This document shows positions 46,125 through 57,800 of a stretch of 64,000 nt of DNA, piece by piece; position 1 is the stretch's first letter, and each line of letters begins with the position of its first letter. A program made the position numbers and the translations under genes. The stretch spans positions 73,347,546-73,411,545 of the forward strand of contig NC_069125.1 of NCBI RefSeq assembly GCF_026914265.1. The letters are read 5' to 3'. The notes beneath the pieces are model-generated. The model did not search any database, was not told where the DNA came from, and worked only from the letters and a program-made list of their open reading frames with translations. This stretch comes from Mya arenaria. Taxonomy: Eukaryota > Mollusca > Bivalvia > Myida > Myidae.

Positions 46125-46197
46125 TGTTTCCGCTGAGGATTGAACTCAGGACCTTCCGCGTGTTAAGCGGATGTGATAACCACTACACTACGGAAAC
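46125..46197 (-). tRNA. tRNA-Val(AAC), Val2 copy of unit 11
   Basis: Full cloverleaf with TA at positions 8-9 rather than TG, which is closer to the usual animal tRNA-Val. Confidence 0.93.
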
Positions 46198-46330
46198 AGC
46201 ACTTATTGTGGATAGTTATTTCACACTCAAGTATGAATCTTTTTTTTTATATTTATAACATTTCGCAAATTTATGGAGCGAAATGTTTTTGCTATATGTA
46301 TTTTTAAATACTAAAATGTATATCCACACC

Positions 46331-46403
46331 GCCTCCGTGGCCTAATGGATAAGGCATCGGCCTCCTAAGCCGGGGATTGCGGGTTCGAATCCCGCCGGAG
46401 GTT
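46331..46403 (+). tRNA. tRNA-Arg(CCT), last ArgB copy
   Basis: Canonical ArgB sequence; last intact gene of the array. Confidence 0.95.
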
Positions 46404-46740
46404 CGCTTGTCCGTTCACCTCTTTTACTTCATATGCTTGGTTATATTGACATACGCAAGTCGATAAGCGTTTAATCAATGAAAACATCAAGTTCCAAGTT
46501 TTCGATTACAGACAATAGTAATCAGCCCGGTATTGAACATGATTACCTTGGCATAAAAATACACTTTTCGCGTAAGGAATTTAGAACAAATAACGCAAAC
46601 GATGCGTTCTCAAAATAGTTGGTTCATGGCTAAACTTTATTACTCGTGGAATAAAACACAGCACATTTGCATCATAACAACAAAACAAATTACTTTGCGA
46701 TAATGCTTTTTTAAAATCAAAGAAAAATATTCAAATATTT

Positions 46741-46773
46741 TGTTTCCGCTGAGGATGAACACAGAACCTTCCG
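46741..46773 (-). pseudogene. Truncated tRNA-Val at the right array border
   Basis: Matches the 3' part of Val3 (tgtttccgctgaggat) and then breaks into unrelated, GC-richer sequence, marking the array end. Confidence 0.8.
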
Positions 46774-47009
46774 CTACGCGAAGAGAAGCGCCGCGGACAA
46801 ACGAATGGAGTGGTAAATATAGCCAACCGAAAGGTTCGTATCGCATTGCTCTAATCACGACTGTACTCCTAGTCGCACCCCTAGGGAAGCTGTTGGGGTA
46901 CTTTTCATTGATTTTGAAACAGATAATACTGGCTGTACATATATTAACACGGTTAAACAGTGCCACTGTTGATTATCAGCAGTTAGAACCGTTCTATTAG
47001 TTCTGAAAA

Positions 47010-47515
47010 AGGTTCTTACATTTCTAGTCATGCTGATCTTGAAAAGGTCATTTATGGACCAGATGTGAATAAGTTGAAAGTTTACTATACAAATGCTGCC
47101 TGTTAATTGAATGAATTAAGATAACTTCATACGCAGTGAACATGTTAAGATACCAAAGTTGTGACGGAAGTTCTTCCCAAAATATGTGATTCGTCTGAAT
47201 GCACACAAAAATGAATAGATATACATGTTTTATTGGAAGGTGAATGCAAACTCTAGAGGTGTTGTTATATATGTGGCAGATTCGATTTATTTTGACCACT
47301 TGCCAGATATTGAATGATCTACCATTTTTAAGATCATCTTGGTAAATTCAGGAAAAATAAATCTGAGAAAGCATTGCTAGGAGCCATATTCAAGAGCCCA
47401 AATTCTTCTCTTGAAAACCAAAAGAACTTGCTTGAAGTGTTAAAACAGGAATTTGTTCGATCGCACAAGATTTAATAATAGTGGGAGTTTTTAATTTTCT
47501 ATGTATTATTGGGAA
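47010..47515 (+). mobile_element. LINE endonuclease-domain fragment (CR1/Jockey-like)
   Basis: Translating across several frames gives LKVYYTNA near 47075, then RGVVIYV near 47250, then LLGAIFKSPNSS near 47380, and IIVGVFNF near 47490. These match, in order, the landmarks of an APE-type LINE endonuclease (YTNADSL, GVAIYV, YRSPNSS, GDFN). Frames are broken and there is no reverse transcriptase, so it is an old 5'-ORF2 remnant. Its right end runs into a minisatellite. Confidence 0.65.
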
Positions 47516-47516
47516 T

Positions 47517-48868
47517 GTGTGAATGGAGCGACACTTGGTAATTGAGATATTCAGCTCATGTGTGGATGGAGCGACACTTGGTAATTGAGATATTCAGCGC
47601 ATGTGTGGATGGAGCGACACTTGGCTATTGAGATATCCAGCGCATGCGTGGATGGAGCGACACTTGGCTATTGAGATATCCAGCGCATGTGTGGATGGAG
47701 CGACACTTGGCTATTGAGATATCCAGCGCATGTGTGGATAGAACGACACTTGGCTATTGAGATATCCAGCGCATGTGTGGATGGAGCGACACTTGGTAAT
47801 TGAGATATCCAGCGCATGTGTGAATGGAGCGACACTTGGCAATTGAGATATCCAGCGCATGTGTGGATGGAGCGACACTTGGCAATTGAGATATTCAGCG
47901 CATGTGTGGATGGAGCGACACTTGGCTATTGAGATATCCAGCGCATCTGTGGATGGAGCGACACTTGGCTATTGAGATATCCAGCGCATGTGTGGATGGA
48001 GCGACACTTGGCTATTGAGATATCCAGCGCATGTGTGGATAGAACGACACTTGGCTATTGAGATATCCAGCGCATGTGTGGATGGAGCGACACTTGGCAA
48101 TTGAGATATTCAGCGCATGTGTGGATGGAGCGACACTTGGCTATTGAGATATTCAGCGCAGATATTCAGCGCATGTGTGGATGGAGCGACACTTGGCTAT
48201 TGAGATATCCAGCGCATGTGTGGATGGAGCGACACTTGGTAATTGAGATATTCAGCGCATGTGTGGATGGAGCGACACTTGGTAATTGAGATATTCAGCG
48301 CATGTGTGGATGGAGCGACACTTGGCTATTGAGATATCCAACGCATGTGTGGATGGAGCAACACTTGGTAATTGAGATATCCAGCGCATGTGTGGATGGA
48401 GAAACACTTGGCTATTGAGATATCCAGCGCATGTGTGGATGGAGCGACACTTGGATATTGAGATATTCAGCGCATGTGTGGATGGAGCGACACTTGGCTA
48501 TTAAGATATCCAGCGCATGTGTGGATGGAGCGACACATGTGTGGATGGAACGACACTTGGTAATTGAGATATCCAGCGCATGTGTGAATGGAGCGACACT
48601 TGGTAATTGAGAGATCCAGCGCATGTGTGGATGGAGCGACACTTGGTCATTGAGATATCCAGCGCATGTGTGGATGGAGCGACACTTGGCTATTGAGATA
48701 TTCAGCGCATGTGTGGATGTAGCGACACTTGGCTATTGAGATATCCAGCGCATGTGTGGATGGAGCGACACTTGGCTATTGAGATATCCAGCGCATGTGT
48801 GGATGGAGCGACACTTGGCTATTGAGATATCCAGCGCATGTGTGGATGGAGCGACACTTGGCTATTGA
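47517..48868. repeat. 43-bp minisatellite (gtgtggatggagcgacactt)
   Basis: About 31 head-to-tail copies of a 43-bp unit whose second half reads ggctattgagatatccagcg. Variation is light (ctatt/gtaatt, ccagc/tcagc) and two spots show partial units (48160 and 48535). It is not a multiple of three, so frames do not stay open. Confidence 0.96.
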
Positions 48869-49219
48869 AATTCAATATAAAAAGTGTAAGGTTTTCTTTA
48901 TTAGCTGCTACGATCAATTCGACGCAGACTACGTCAAGATTAACTCAAAAAATATATATTCTGTAATCGAAGAAGAAGTCTCAGAAAAAGACTTGTTTTT
49001 ATCGAATAGCCTCAGTCTTTCGTCACATAATAAAAAAGACCTGTTAACAAAGTAAACAGCCTGATAGGTCTTGTTAAGAGAAATTTGGTATATGGACAAC
49101 AACACTATTTCTGATGTTGTAGAAATCTCTCATTCGACCAACCTGATGGGTATCTTATATATAACCCATATCACAGATCAGTGAAAACTGTTTAAGACGA
49201 CCAACAGAATTAGTACCAG
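48869..49219. other. Intergenic stretch, nothing recognised
   Basis: AT-rich. An 86-codon frame running out of the minisatellite to 49055 has no recognisable family. Confidence 0.4.
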
Positions 49220-49436
49220 GTAGGTAGTGTAAAACTGGTTCATTCTTTGGATAAGACATAGTTGGTCAAAAAGTTCATCGATTGGTCAAAAGTTATCCAA
49301 AATTTACTATTAACCAATCAAATTCTTTAATATGGAAAACTAGCCGGAAGTTAACTTACGGAATCTGTTCACATTTTTAAACAATTGGCTGCTGCAGGTA
49401 TTTAACTTCGTTAACGAAATGAAAAAAAAATATATA

Positions 49437-49480
49437 TCCGCGTGTTAAGCGGATGTCATAACCTCTACCCTGCGGAAACA
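49437..49480 (-). pseudogene. tRNA-Val remnant in the isolated unit
   Basis: Anticodon arm (ccgcgtgttaagcgg) and acceptor 5' strand are readable; the T arm is missing. Confidence 0.75.
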
Positions 49481-49579
49481 ACACTTATTGCTAACAGAGT
49501 GTCCACAACCAAGTACTTTAGATGTATTATAGTCATAAAATTTCACCCATTAAATACTAAAAGAAAGACACAATTGTTT

Positions 49580-49651
49580 GCCTCCTTGTGCCAATGAATA
49601 AGGCATCGGCCTCTTAAAACGGGATTTCGGATGATAATCCAACTCATGTTT
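49580..49651 (+). pseudogene. tRNA-Arg(CCT) pseudogene in the isolated unit
   Basis: It still contains the D arm and anticodon region (aaggcatcggcctctta) that psiArg copies lack, but has many changes in the acceptor and T arm. It predates, or escaped, the psiArg truncation. Confidence 0.75.
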
Positions 49652-49736
49652 CGCTTGTCCTTTCAGCTTTTCTTAGATTTTTTTTTAAATTTAATTAAAT
49701 GCAAAAAGAAGGTAGGCGCTTAGTCATGGCAAAGTT

Positions 49737-50588
49737 TTAAATGTACGTGTATAGACAATAGTTACCTTCATGGTACTGTCCAAATGTACGGGTATAGACA
49801 ATAGTTACATTCATGGTACTGTCCAAATGTACGTGTATAGACAATAGTTACCTTCACGGTACTGTCCAAATGTACGTGTATAGACAAAAGTTACCTTCAC
49901 GGTACTGTCCAAATGTACGTGTATAGACAATAGTTACCTTCATGGTACTGTCCAAATGTACGGGTATAGACAATAGTTACCTTCATGGTACTGTCCAAAT
50001 GTACGGGTATAGACAATAGTTACCTTCATGGTACTGTCCAAATGTACGTGTATAGACAATAGTTACCTTCATGGTACTGTCCAAATGTACGGGTATAGAC
50101 AATAGTTACCTTCATGGTACTGTCCAAATGTACGGGTATAGACAATAGTTACCTTCATGGTACTGTCCAAATGTACGGGTATAGACAATAGTTACCTTCA
50201 TGGTACTGTCCAAATGTACGGGTATAGACAATAGTTACCTTCATGGTACTGTCCAAATGTACGTGTATAGACAATAGTTACCTTCATGGTACTGTCCAAA
50301 TGTACGTGTATAGACAATAGTTACCTTCATGGTACTGTCCAAATGTACGTGTATAGACAATAGTTACCTTCATGGTACTGTCCAAATGTACGGGTATAGA
50401 CAATAGTTACCTTCATGGTACTGTCCAAATGTACGGGTATAGACAATAGTTACCTTCATGGTACTGTCCAAATGTACGGGTATAGACAATAGTTACCTTC
50501 ATGGTACTGTCCAAATGTACGTGTATAGACAATAGTTACCTTCATGGTACTGTCCAAATGTACGTGTATAGACAATAGTTACCTTCAT
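49737..50588. repeat. 43-bp minisatellite derived from tRNA-array spacer
   Basis: About 20 near-identical copies of a 43-bp unit containing tatagacaatagttacc and ttcatggtactgtcc. The unit matches the spacer downstream of psiArg (gtttatagacaatagttatt, then cctggtg) and starts exactly where that spacer is expected in the decayed unit at 49220. The repeat therefore grew from array sequence. Variants differ mainly by acgtgt or acgggt. Confidence 0.95.
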
Positions 50589-51802
50589 TGCCATTATAAA
50601 ACATTTGTAAACAGTCAAATATGAAATTGTCAAATTGGCACAAGAAGCCTTGTAACTAACATTTTCGGTGAAATTACCTTTTCGCATATCTAAATTAGAT
50701 TCACCCGTTTACATATGATGTGCCAGTAAAATAAGTAAGTCGCTTGTCTAGTGTTCAATAACCCTTCTTTCACGCTATAAATAGACTACATTTTCTATAC
50801 AAACAATATTTGAAACTTTTGAACCTAGAACTTGGGACTTGGTCAAATGTTCAACAATCCATTTCAACAATTAACGGCTTGACAAACTAATCAAAGATAT
50901 TAATTGAACTTTTGAACGTTACAATATGTAGATTGGAATTTCAATTTGTGCACAGCGCAAACATGATAGCTTTTGGTCACAGAGTTATCTCCGCTTGTAC
51001 TTTAAATTTTCTTTACAATAGGCAAAATTTGGAAACTACTGGTAAGAATTAAATGAAACTTTGAACATATATGGTAAAGCACAGCTATACACAGCACAGG
51101 AGCAATGTTTGTCTGAAACACAACTCAGAATAACTAAAAAAATAAATACTTTGATCAGTTAATAAGCTGCACACTGAGCAAGAAACTGTATTTTTCTGGG
51201 CAATTATTCGTGCATTTGTCTCCCATTTGTTAATAGATGTTTGTCAAATCTGTCCAGGGCATTGCTTAAACTTCAGTTTGCTCATTCCTAATGCTTTCAC
51301 TCTTACTAAACATATCTTCGAACATGCTCTTGTTCAGTGGAAACATCAATTTTTCGAATGCAACCATTCGAAAACAGCATTTCTTGTCCACTCAGGAATT
51401 TGACTCTGCTTAGAAAAGTTTGTATCAATAATGAAAGCTTCAAGTGAGTTAAGTTCCTTAAACATCCGATGAACAGTTATCTAGATATAGAGAAGGGTAT
51501 TATAGAGTAATGGATATATAGATAATACTGCTAATGTTATTTATCAACTTGCAAAAGCTTATGTATATATAACCATTGTTACTGCAGTAATGTTAAAACA
51601 GCTCTTTTATGCACGTATGCACTTCTTCATAGTGTGTTGCAGCGCTTTAACTCTCGGATTATTCCTGTTAACTGTAGTGGCTTACAACGTCAGTATGTGC
51701 ATGTATCTGTACATGCTAACCATTCTGTACCGTAGATCCAGTCTGCACTACGACAGAGGTAAAGTGAACACCAATGCGGGCACGTAATTATTGGGTGCAT
51801 TG
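50589..51802. other. Intergenic stretch downstream of the guanylate cyclase
   Basis: AT-rich; no recognised gene or element. It may include the cyclase 3' UTR (minus strand) next to 51803. A 65-codon plus-strand frame at 51590-51787 is hydrophobic but has no support. Confidence 0.4.
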
Positions 51803-54800
51803 CTAAACACTCTGGTTTGTCACTTCTATTTTCGGGATAAGAAACTTGTGATCTGTTGATGTGACATCTGGTGACTTGTGCCGTGTTTTTGCTTTCTTCC
51901 TTTTCCTGTGTCCACTAGAACCGTGAGTATGTTTGTGTCCGTCAGCGGAAAGCCGACCACTCTCCGACCGTGGCAATATCATTGAACTGTTCTTGCCATC
52001 AGTGACGGGTAGAGTCAACATGTCGCCAGGATCTTTCTCCTCGTCGCAGTTATTTATAACGAGCCTGCTCTTGGAATGGCCACTGTAATTAGACTGATTT
52101 GATAGTTGCCGGATGAAGAGGATGGCATTGGACGCTCTCCTGAAAGCGTTTCCATACATGCTCGTGCTCTCGAACTGACTTCCGCTCGAAATGCACGTGT
52201 CTGTCGGTGACGGTGGCCTCCCGCGCTCCACACTCTCATTAAATTTTTCCCGTAATCTGAAGCGTGAAATCTATATATTAAACTAGATCATCAATTCTTG
52301 AAATTAGAAAAACGCATAAGTCAGTACGAGGTACATGAAGTCGTCTCTCCGCAGTTTCTATTTTATAGTATTTTATTATTGGTTATACAATATGCCAATA
52401 TTATTTAATCTTAAACATGTGTTTTGTAGCAAAATACCTTACCTTTGTGTTTCCTCTGGTAAGGTCTGTGTGTATCCCTCCTTACCGATCAACCAGTACG
52501 TCTTCTGCTGACCCTTACCCTGAATAAACATGCCGGGCTAAATCAGCAAGAACGTTAACTGTTACAGGCATTAGCCTTTCTTAGTAAGACTACCTTTGGT
52601 ACATATAATAAATAACCACACAGGTATACATTTAAAACTTGCCAGTAAGTTCACCAAATTCAAATGAGCTTTACTTTAAGCATTGTAAGACTACACAATG
52701 AAATCTTGCTGACCTTGACCTCGATAACCCCGCGTTCCATTAACAGGAAACCTTGATTGAGTTCCCGAAGAGCGGCTGCAAAGTCAGAACTCACGTGAAT
52801 GTGCAGCGCTGAAACAGAACGGAATGGAATAAAACAATTTTACTCGTGGGTATTTGTTAATAAAAACGTCAAAATCGGTAACTAAATCAATATTAGAACA
52901 GGCTCACTAAAAGTCAGAAAACTGCTCCCATATATCGAAGATGCGAAGTCAATCGACCAATTAAAACAAAAAATAGAATCGACTAAGGTTAGTTCAAACT
53001 TTTGACATAAAACAAGCCGCAGTAACTTTCATATACTGTCCTTAAAATCAAAATAAAAAGGCGAATATAAAATATAATGTTTCCGCTAGGAATTGAACTC
53101 CTTCCGCGTGTTAAGCGGATGTGATAACCACTACACAAGGGAAATAGCATTCATTGTCAACAGTAAGTTCACAGCCAAAATGATTAGGTGCATTATAGTT
53201 AATTTTCGCCAATTAAATGCTATAATAATATGCCTCACTCCCTATAAGGGCACCACGCAATATTATATGTCTGAAGAATGAACTCAGTGATAACCACAAC
53301 ACCACGGAAACAGCATGCACTTTTAGGAGTCCGCTGATACCCGCATAAAACAATACCCTCGTGTTGTCGTTCATGCCATTCTAACATGCACAATGCACAT
53401 TCACTTGGACTTTAGGGAATTAGTAGAGGTGGTGAGTGTCAAAAGTCTAACCTTTGCCAGTAGACTCCATCCTGGATGCCATGTTGATGGTGTCACCGAA
53501 AAGGCAGTATCGCGGCATCGTTTGCCCGACCACCCCGGCGGCGCATGGTCCCATGTGCAAGCCAATGCGCAGCTGCAGTCGTGCTTCCGGCAAATGCCGA
53601 ACTCGGATGCTGGTGATGGCGCTCAGGAGATCCAGCGCCATATTGGCGATCTCGGCCGCGTGTTGGGGACACCGGCGAGGCACGCCACTCGCCACCATGT
53701 ATGCGTCCCCTATCGTTTCAACCTGAAATATAAAACAAATGCGAATGGATGTACAAAGTGTGAAATTATTACCTCGAGGGAGCCATAAGGTTTTGTGCAT
53801 GAATTGTGTACTTGGGACCGAGTATATTGCTCGACTCCTCGACTTAATAAGGTTTCGATGCAGCGTAGGTATATTTTATATGAAAATAGAAGGAAAAAAG
53901 TTCGGGACCAAGCTCCGACCTCGAGGGAACGCCGGTTCTCGAACGACCGCTTGTTCGAGCGACCGCAGTTTTACTGTATATGAATATTTCCAGAACTTTT
54001 TTGTTAAAAAAATATATCCCGGTATGATATTTTAGCTATCATTTGGGTTTTTAAACGTACTGCGATAATTGATTTCATATCATTTGATTGTTAAAAGTAT
54101 ATTTCTCAGCGTATTGTTTATTATCACGTACCTTGTACACGTCGTGCATTTCTATGATTTCATCAAACGTTGTGTAGAGACCATTGAGCAAATCGATCAC
54201 CTGAAAAAATAGCACGGGGACATATATGTTAGCACATACATACAATTCGTCAAATATGGTTATAATTTATATTATAACCTTCTTTTTAAGCCAATGAAAT
54301 CGCCTAATGACTTTCAATAAGTACAACGTTAAATCGTTTAGTATTGCATATTTACATCTAAATAGATATGTCGTCATAATTGAGTTCATCGACTGATGAA
54401 ACTCGTAATTAGCTTAGTCAGTTTATAGAACATGTTAAATACAATCTTATTAAATGAGCAGGGCACCCTCGTTGATGTTAAAAAAACTCAAACTATTACC
54501 TGAACTAAAAAAGACCCGCTAACTCGAGAAAAAGACATCGTCAACAAAACCCGCGTGTATTGCATATGGCATATTAAGTGAGAAGCTGACCTGTAGGGGC
54601 GTGCTGGCGCCGGAGAGGCTGGTAAAGCCCACGATGTCCGAGAAGAAAACGGACGCCTCCGAGAACGTCTCCGGAACCACGTGCTCGCCACGCTTCAGCT
54701 GCTCCGCAACGAGGCTGTATATAGAAGTCTGATAAGAAAGGGGTTCCATAAAGAACATTCATATCTTGAAGCAGTTAAGGAAAACATAGTTCGCTCATAC

Positions 54801-57800
54801 AAAAAAAAAACTAGTTCATGTACCGTCTTCCCCACAGGAAAAGTATTAAATTTATACCACGTTGTCATAGACAACAATTACTGTGTCTATCGCGTGTGAG
54901 ACCTATATATGTGAAGTGCCGGTGAGGTACGTACGGTGGTAGCATCTGGCAGAGGAGTGTGTCAGTCTTGTGCTTCTCCAGAGCCAGTTCCTCTGTCCGA
55001 TCCACCACCAGCGCCTCTAGGTTGTTACTGTACGTCTCCAGCATCGCCAACATGTTGTCAAGCATCGTCCTCTTCCTGTAAGTGTTTAGGGGAAATAGTA
55101 AAGTATGAAATAGGACTTAACTGCATCTGGCGTAACCCGTAAACTTCCTCAATATTCGGCTTTGTTCCTCTCAAAACGCTTGCACCAGGAAGATATAATG
55201 AATATTAATACCAGAAAACGAGACAGAGCGGCGCCAATATTACCCCTTCCCGTTGATCTCCATGAGCGTTTTCAGCACAGTGTGGACATCCGGCCTCGTG
55301 TCCGGGTTCTCGTTCCAGCAGGCGCACATCAGGGTGATGAGACGTTCAGCGACATCCACGTCCCCCGCCAGCCGGGGCCGGTACGGTGGGTTCTCATCAG
55401 CCTGTACCTTGCTGATTATCTCTGTAACAGGCGTCAGGAGATTGGTAAAAAACTGATTCAGAGTCTTTGCAAAAACGACTCTGATACTGTAAGAAATTAA
55501 TTGTTGAACGTGAAGCTTATACCTTTATTAGAAACTGCGCCATTAAAGAAGAAGGGAGGGCACCTGAAGATGACTTCCTGCATTATAATGGCGACACTGT
55601 ATACGTCTCCCCGCTGGCTGCCTTTGGGTGGTCGCCGGCACATCCTCAGCAGCTCCGGGGCCGTCCACAGCAGTCCTTAAATACACAACCTATGCCAAAT
55701 ACTTGTACACATTCAAAGACACTGGTTTACGGTTATCATTCACTGTCTAATCACAAAAAACGTGTCGGTCATTGCGTAACGTGCCGGTTGTATGTTCAAT
55801 CGGTGTCGTAGAGCTTACTTATAATTTTCCCCAGGCTTCCTTGTCTGGTTAGGGAACCAATGGTCAGAAAGGGAAGTTAGTTGCGTCTGTTTATAAACTT
55901 TATATAAAGTGGAGTTCTGATGGTTTAACCAAGGGTTGGCTTCTATCACACACAGCACTCCTAGATTCTCATCAGCAGACGGATTTCAATAATCTCAGGC
56001 CAACTGAAGCACCAGATGCAGGTGTCCTGTCATAAAACATTTGCACTGAATCATTGTCAGCGCACAGGTCGAAATGCTCCTAGGCCGACTAGGCCTAGGT
56101 ACCAGTTAAGGCAGTAGTTTGCCGCCAGCAGAGTAGTATCGGTGTTTGCATCCGCGTCTACGTCGGCGTCCGGTCAAAGTTTTAGGGCTAGTTGGCAGTT
56201 TCACTTATAACTCCAATGCTGTGCATTAAATTCACTTCATACTCCACACAGATGCTTTGGGCCACCACACAATTAGGTTCCATAACTCGTTATCATCCTA
56301 AATAAAAAGTATGGCCCCTGATTGACTTGGGACTTAAGGGATAATTTTAGGGCACATTGTGTAAGGTTAAAGTTTTAGAGCAAGTTTGGATTTTCACAAA
56401 TAACAACTATTCCCTTCATTCAATTCATTTCATACATCAAAAATTTGTTGACGGCCATCACACAATTAGGCAACATAACTCCATGTTATCCCCCAAAAAA
56501 TTATGGTGGACATTTATAGATACCATGATCAATAAAGATAATTTGTTAACTTTTTGAGATTATTGTTGTTGTTGTTTTATTCCGGGTAACCAATTTTCAA
56601 ATTATTTGTACTGCTGTTAATAGTGGGCTGCTGGTTTCTCTTTCGCTGTTCTGTTTGATGCGCGTAACAGAAGTTTCCGCAATTTCCAATTTTCGAAACA
56701 GAATGAGATACAAGGATACCCGGATGGGATACCCTTGCGCTTTTCGAATTCTTTAACGTTCCCGGTGTAAGGACCGCTACGGGGGGGGGGGGGGTCCTGA
56801 GTTCCCGGTGTAAGGACCGCTACGGGGGGAGACGTTCCCGGTGTAAGGACCGCTACGGGGGGATGTTCCTGAGTTTTAGCCAGTACTGAATACTCCAAAT
56901 TTCCCAGTACTCACCCTTATGTCACACGTCAGGCAAAGGCCCTGCTGGTATATTTCGGTAAGGTGTGGTCGGGATTGAACCCGGGACCCCTTCTGCCATC
57001 GCTGAGGGCGATCTACCACTGAGCTTTTGGGGCGTTTGTCTGGCTTAATTGAGTTGGTTTTGTTGTTGTTGCTGTTGTTAGAGTTTGTAAAGGTCTGTCT
57101 GCGCACATTGGCTACATGTTGACTAAAGTAAACGTCGCGCTAATAAAAGCGGAGGAGTTATGGCATGATTACAAAACATTTCTAACTCTTTAAACCTTCA
57201 AATCATTAAGTTAGATATTTTTCTTAAAAGTTTACTATTAAATGGCTAACATTAAATTTGTTTAAGGGGTGTATTTAGTATTAGACAGCGCGTTCATGCT
57301 ACAATTATAACAACAATATACTGATAAGGACATACATGTACTCTATTTCTCACATAATTAACTTACTTGCATAAACGTCGATATCCTGATCCACGTCAGA
57401 GCCGGAAGTACAGACCTCATCCTCTTGTGAGCAACACAGGGCTCCATAGTCCGTCAGTTTCAGAACCCAGCGGCTGTCTATCACGCAGTTGCTCGACTTC
57501 AAATTGCCATGAGAACGAACTACGCTCTTGTGCAGGAAATCCATTCCCTACAGAATGAAACTTTAAAGATATTATAAATATAAACTGAAGAGTTATTTTT
57601 TGTTAACTTGAAATTATATCTAAAACAATCGGCACTGTATTGCTTGTATGTTTCAAAATAATTTTAAAAAGTCTTACATACCCTGATAAGATCCATCAGA
57701 AACGACATTTTAAACATGCTATCCAGCTTAATGTCGTCGTTTTCTAGCACATCCTAAAAGCAATTTTTTTTATTAGTTTAAAACTAAAAATACGTCAATG

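Larger units (their letters stand above)
23418..46773. repeat. tRNA-Arg/tRNA-Val tandem array, about 1.9-kb unit
   Basis: Counting from one ArgA gene to the next, units start at 23451, 27288, 29196, 31104, 32681, 34258, 36166, 38641, 41135, 43062 and 44990 (partial). Lengths are 3837 (1910 without an insert), 1908, 1908, 1577, 1577, 1908, 2475, 2494, 1927 and 1928 bp. Each standard unit has three modules: ArgA-Val1, psiArg-Val2 and ArgB-Val3. Arg genes are on plus and Val genes on minus, so each Val is divergent to the next Arg across 98-131 bp and convergent with the previous one. Module spacers are homologous (agacaatagt, attacacttttcg), so the unit grew from one Arg-Val pair. T runs for Pol III stop follow the genes. 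The right end breaks inside a Val copy at 46773. Confidence 0.97.
49220..49736. repeat. Decayed, isolated unit of the tRNA array
   Basis: The words aaactggttcattcttt, attggtcaaaagttat and acaattggctgctgc align with the ArgA downstream spacer of the main array, about 2.5 kb beyond its border. A partial Val and a decayed Arg follow in the array's order. Confidence 0.8.
55676..57366. other. Guanylate cyclase intron with repeats
   Basis: A 1.7-kb intron. 55680-56755 shows nothing I recognise. 56758-56875 holds three GC-rich direct repeats and 56877-57033 a SINE. Confidence 0.5.

Noticed and set aside
47517-50588. 43-bp direct repeats as a possible CRISPR array
   Set aside because: Units are contiguous with no variable spacers, there are no cas genes, and the genome is animal.
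51590-51787. 65-codon hydrophobic plus-strand frame as a small membrane protein
   Set aside because: No homology, no conserved context and AT-rich surroundings; chance is the simplest reading.
53393-53800. Plus-strand frames of 90 and 131 codons
   Set aside because: They are antisense shadows of the guanylate cyclase catalytic exon at 53452-53722.
53722-53976. A complete pogo-like transposon in the cyclase intron
   Set aside because: Only the right terminal repeat is convincing; no matching left end was found, so only that end is listed.
56957-57035. A tRNA gene on the minus strand
   Set aside because: A and B boxes are recognisable, but the acceptor ends do not pair and a SINE body follows.
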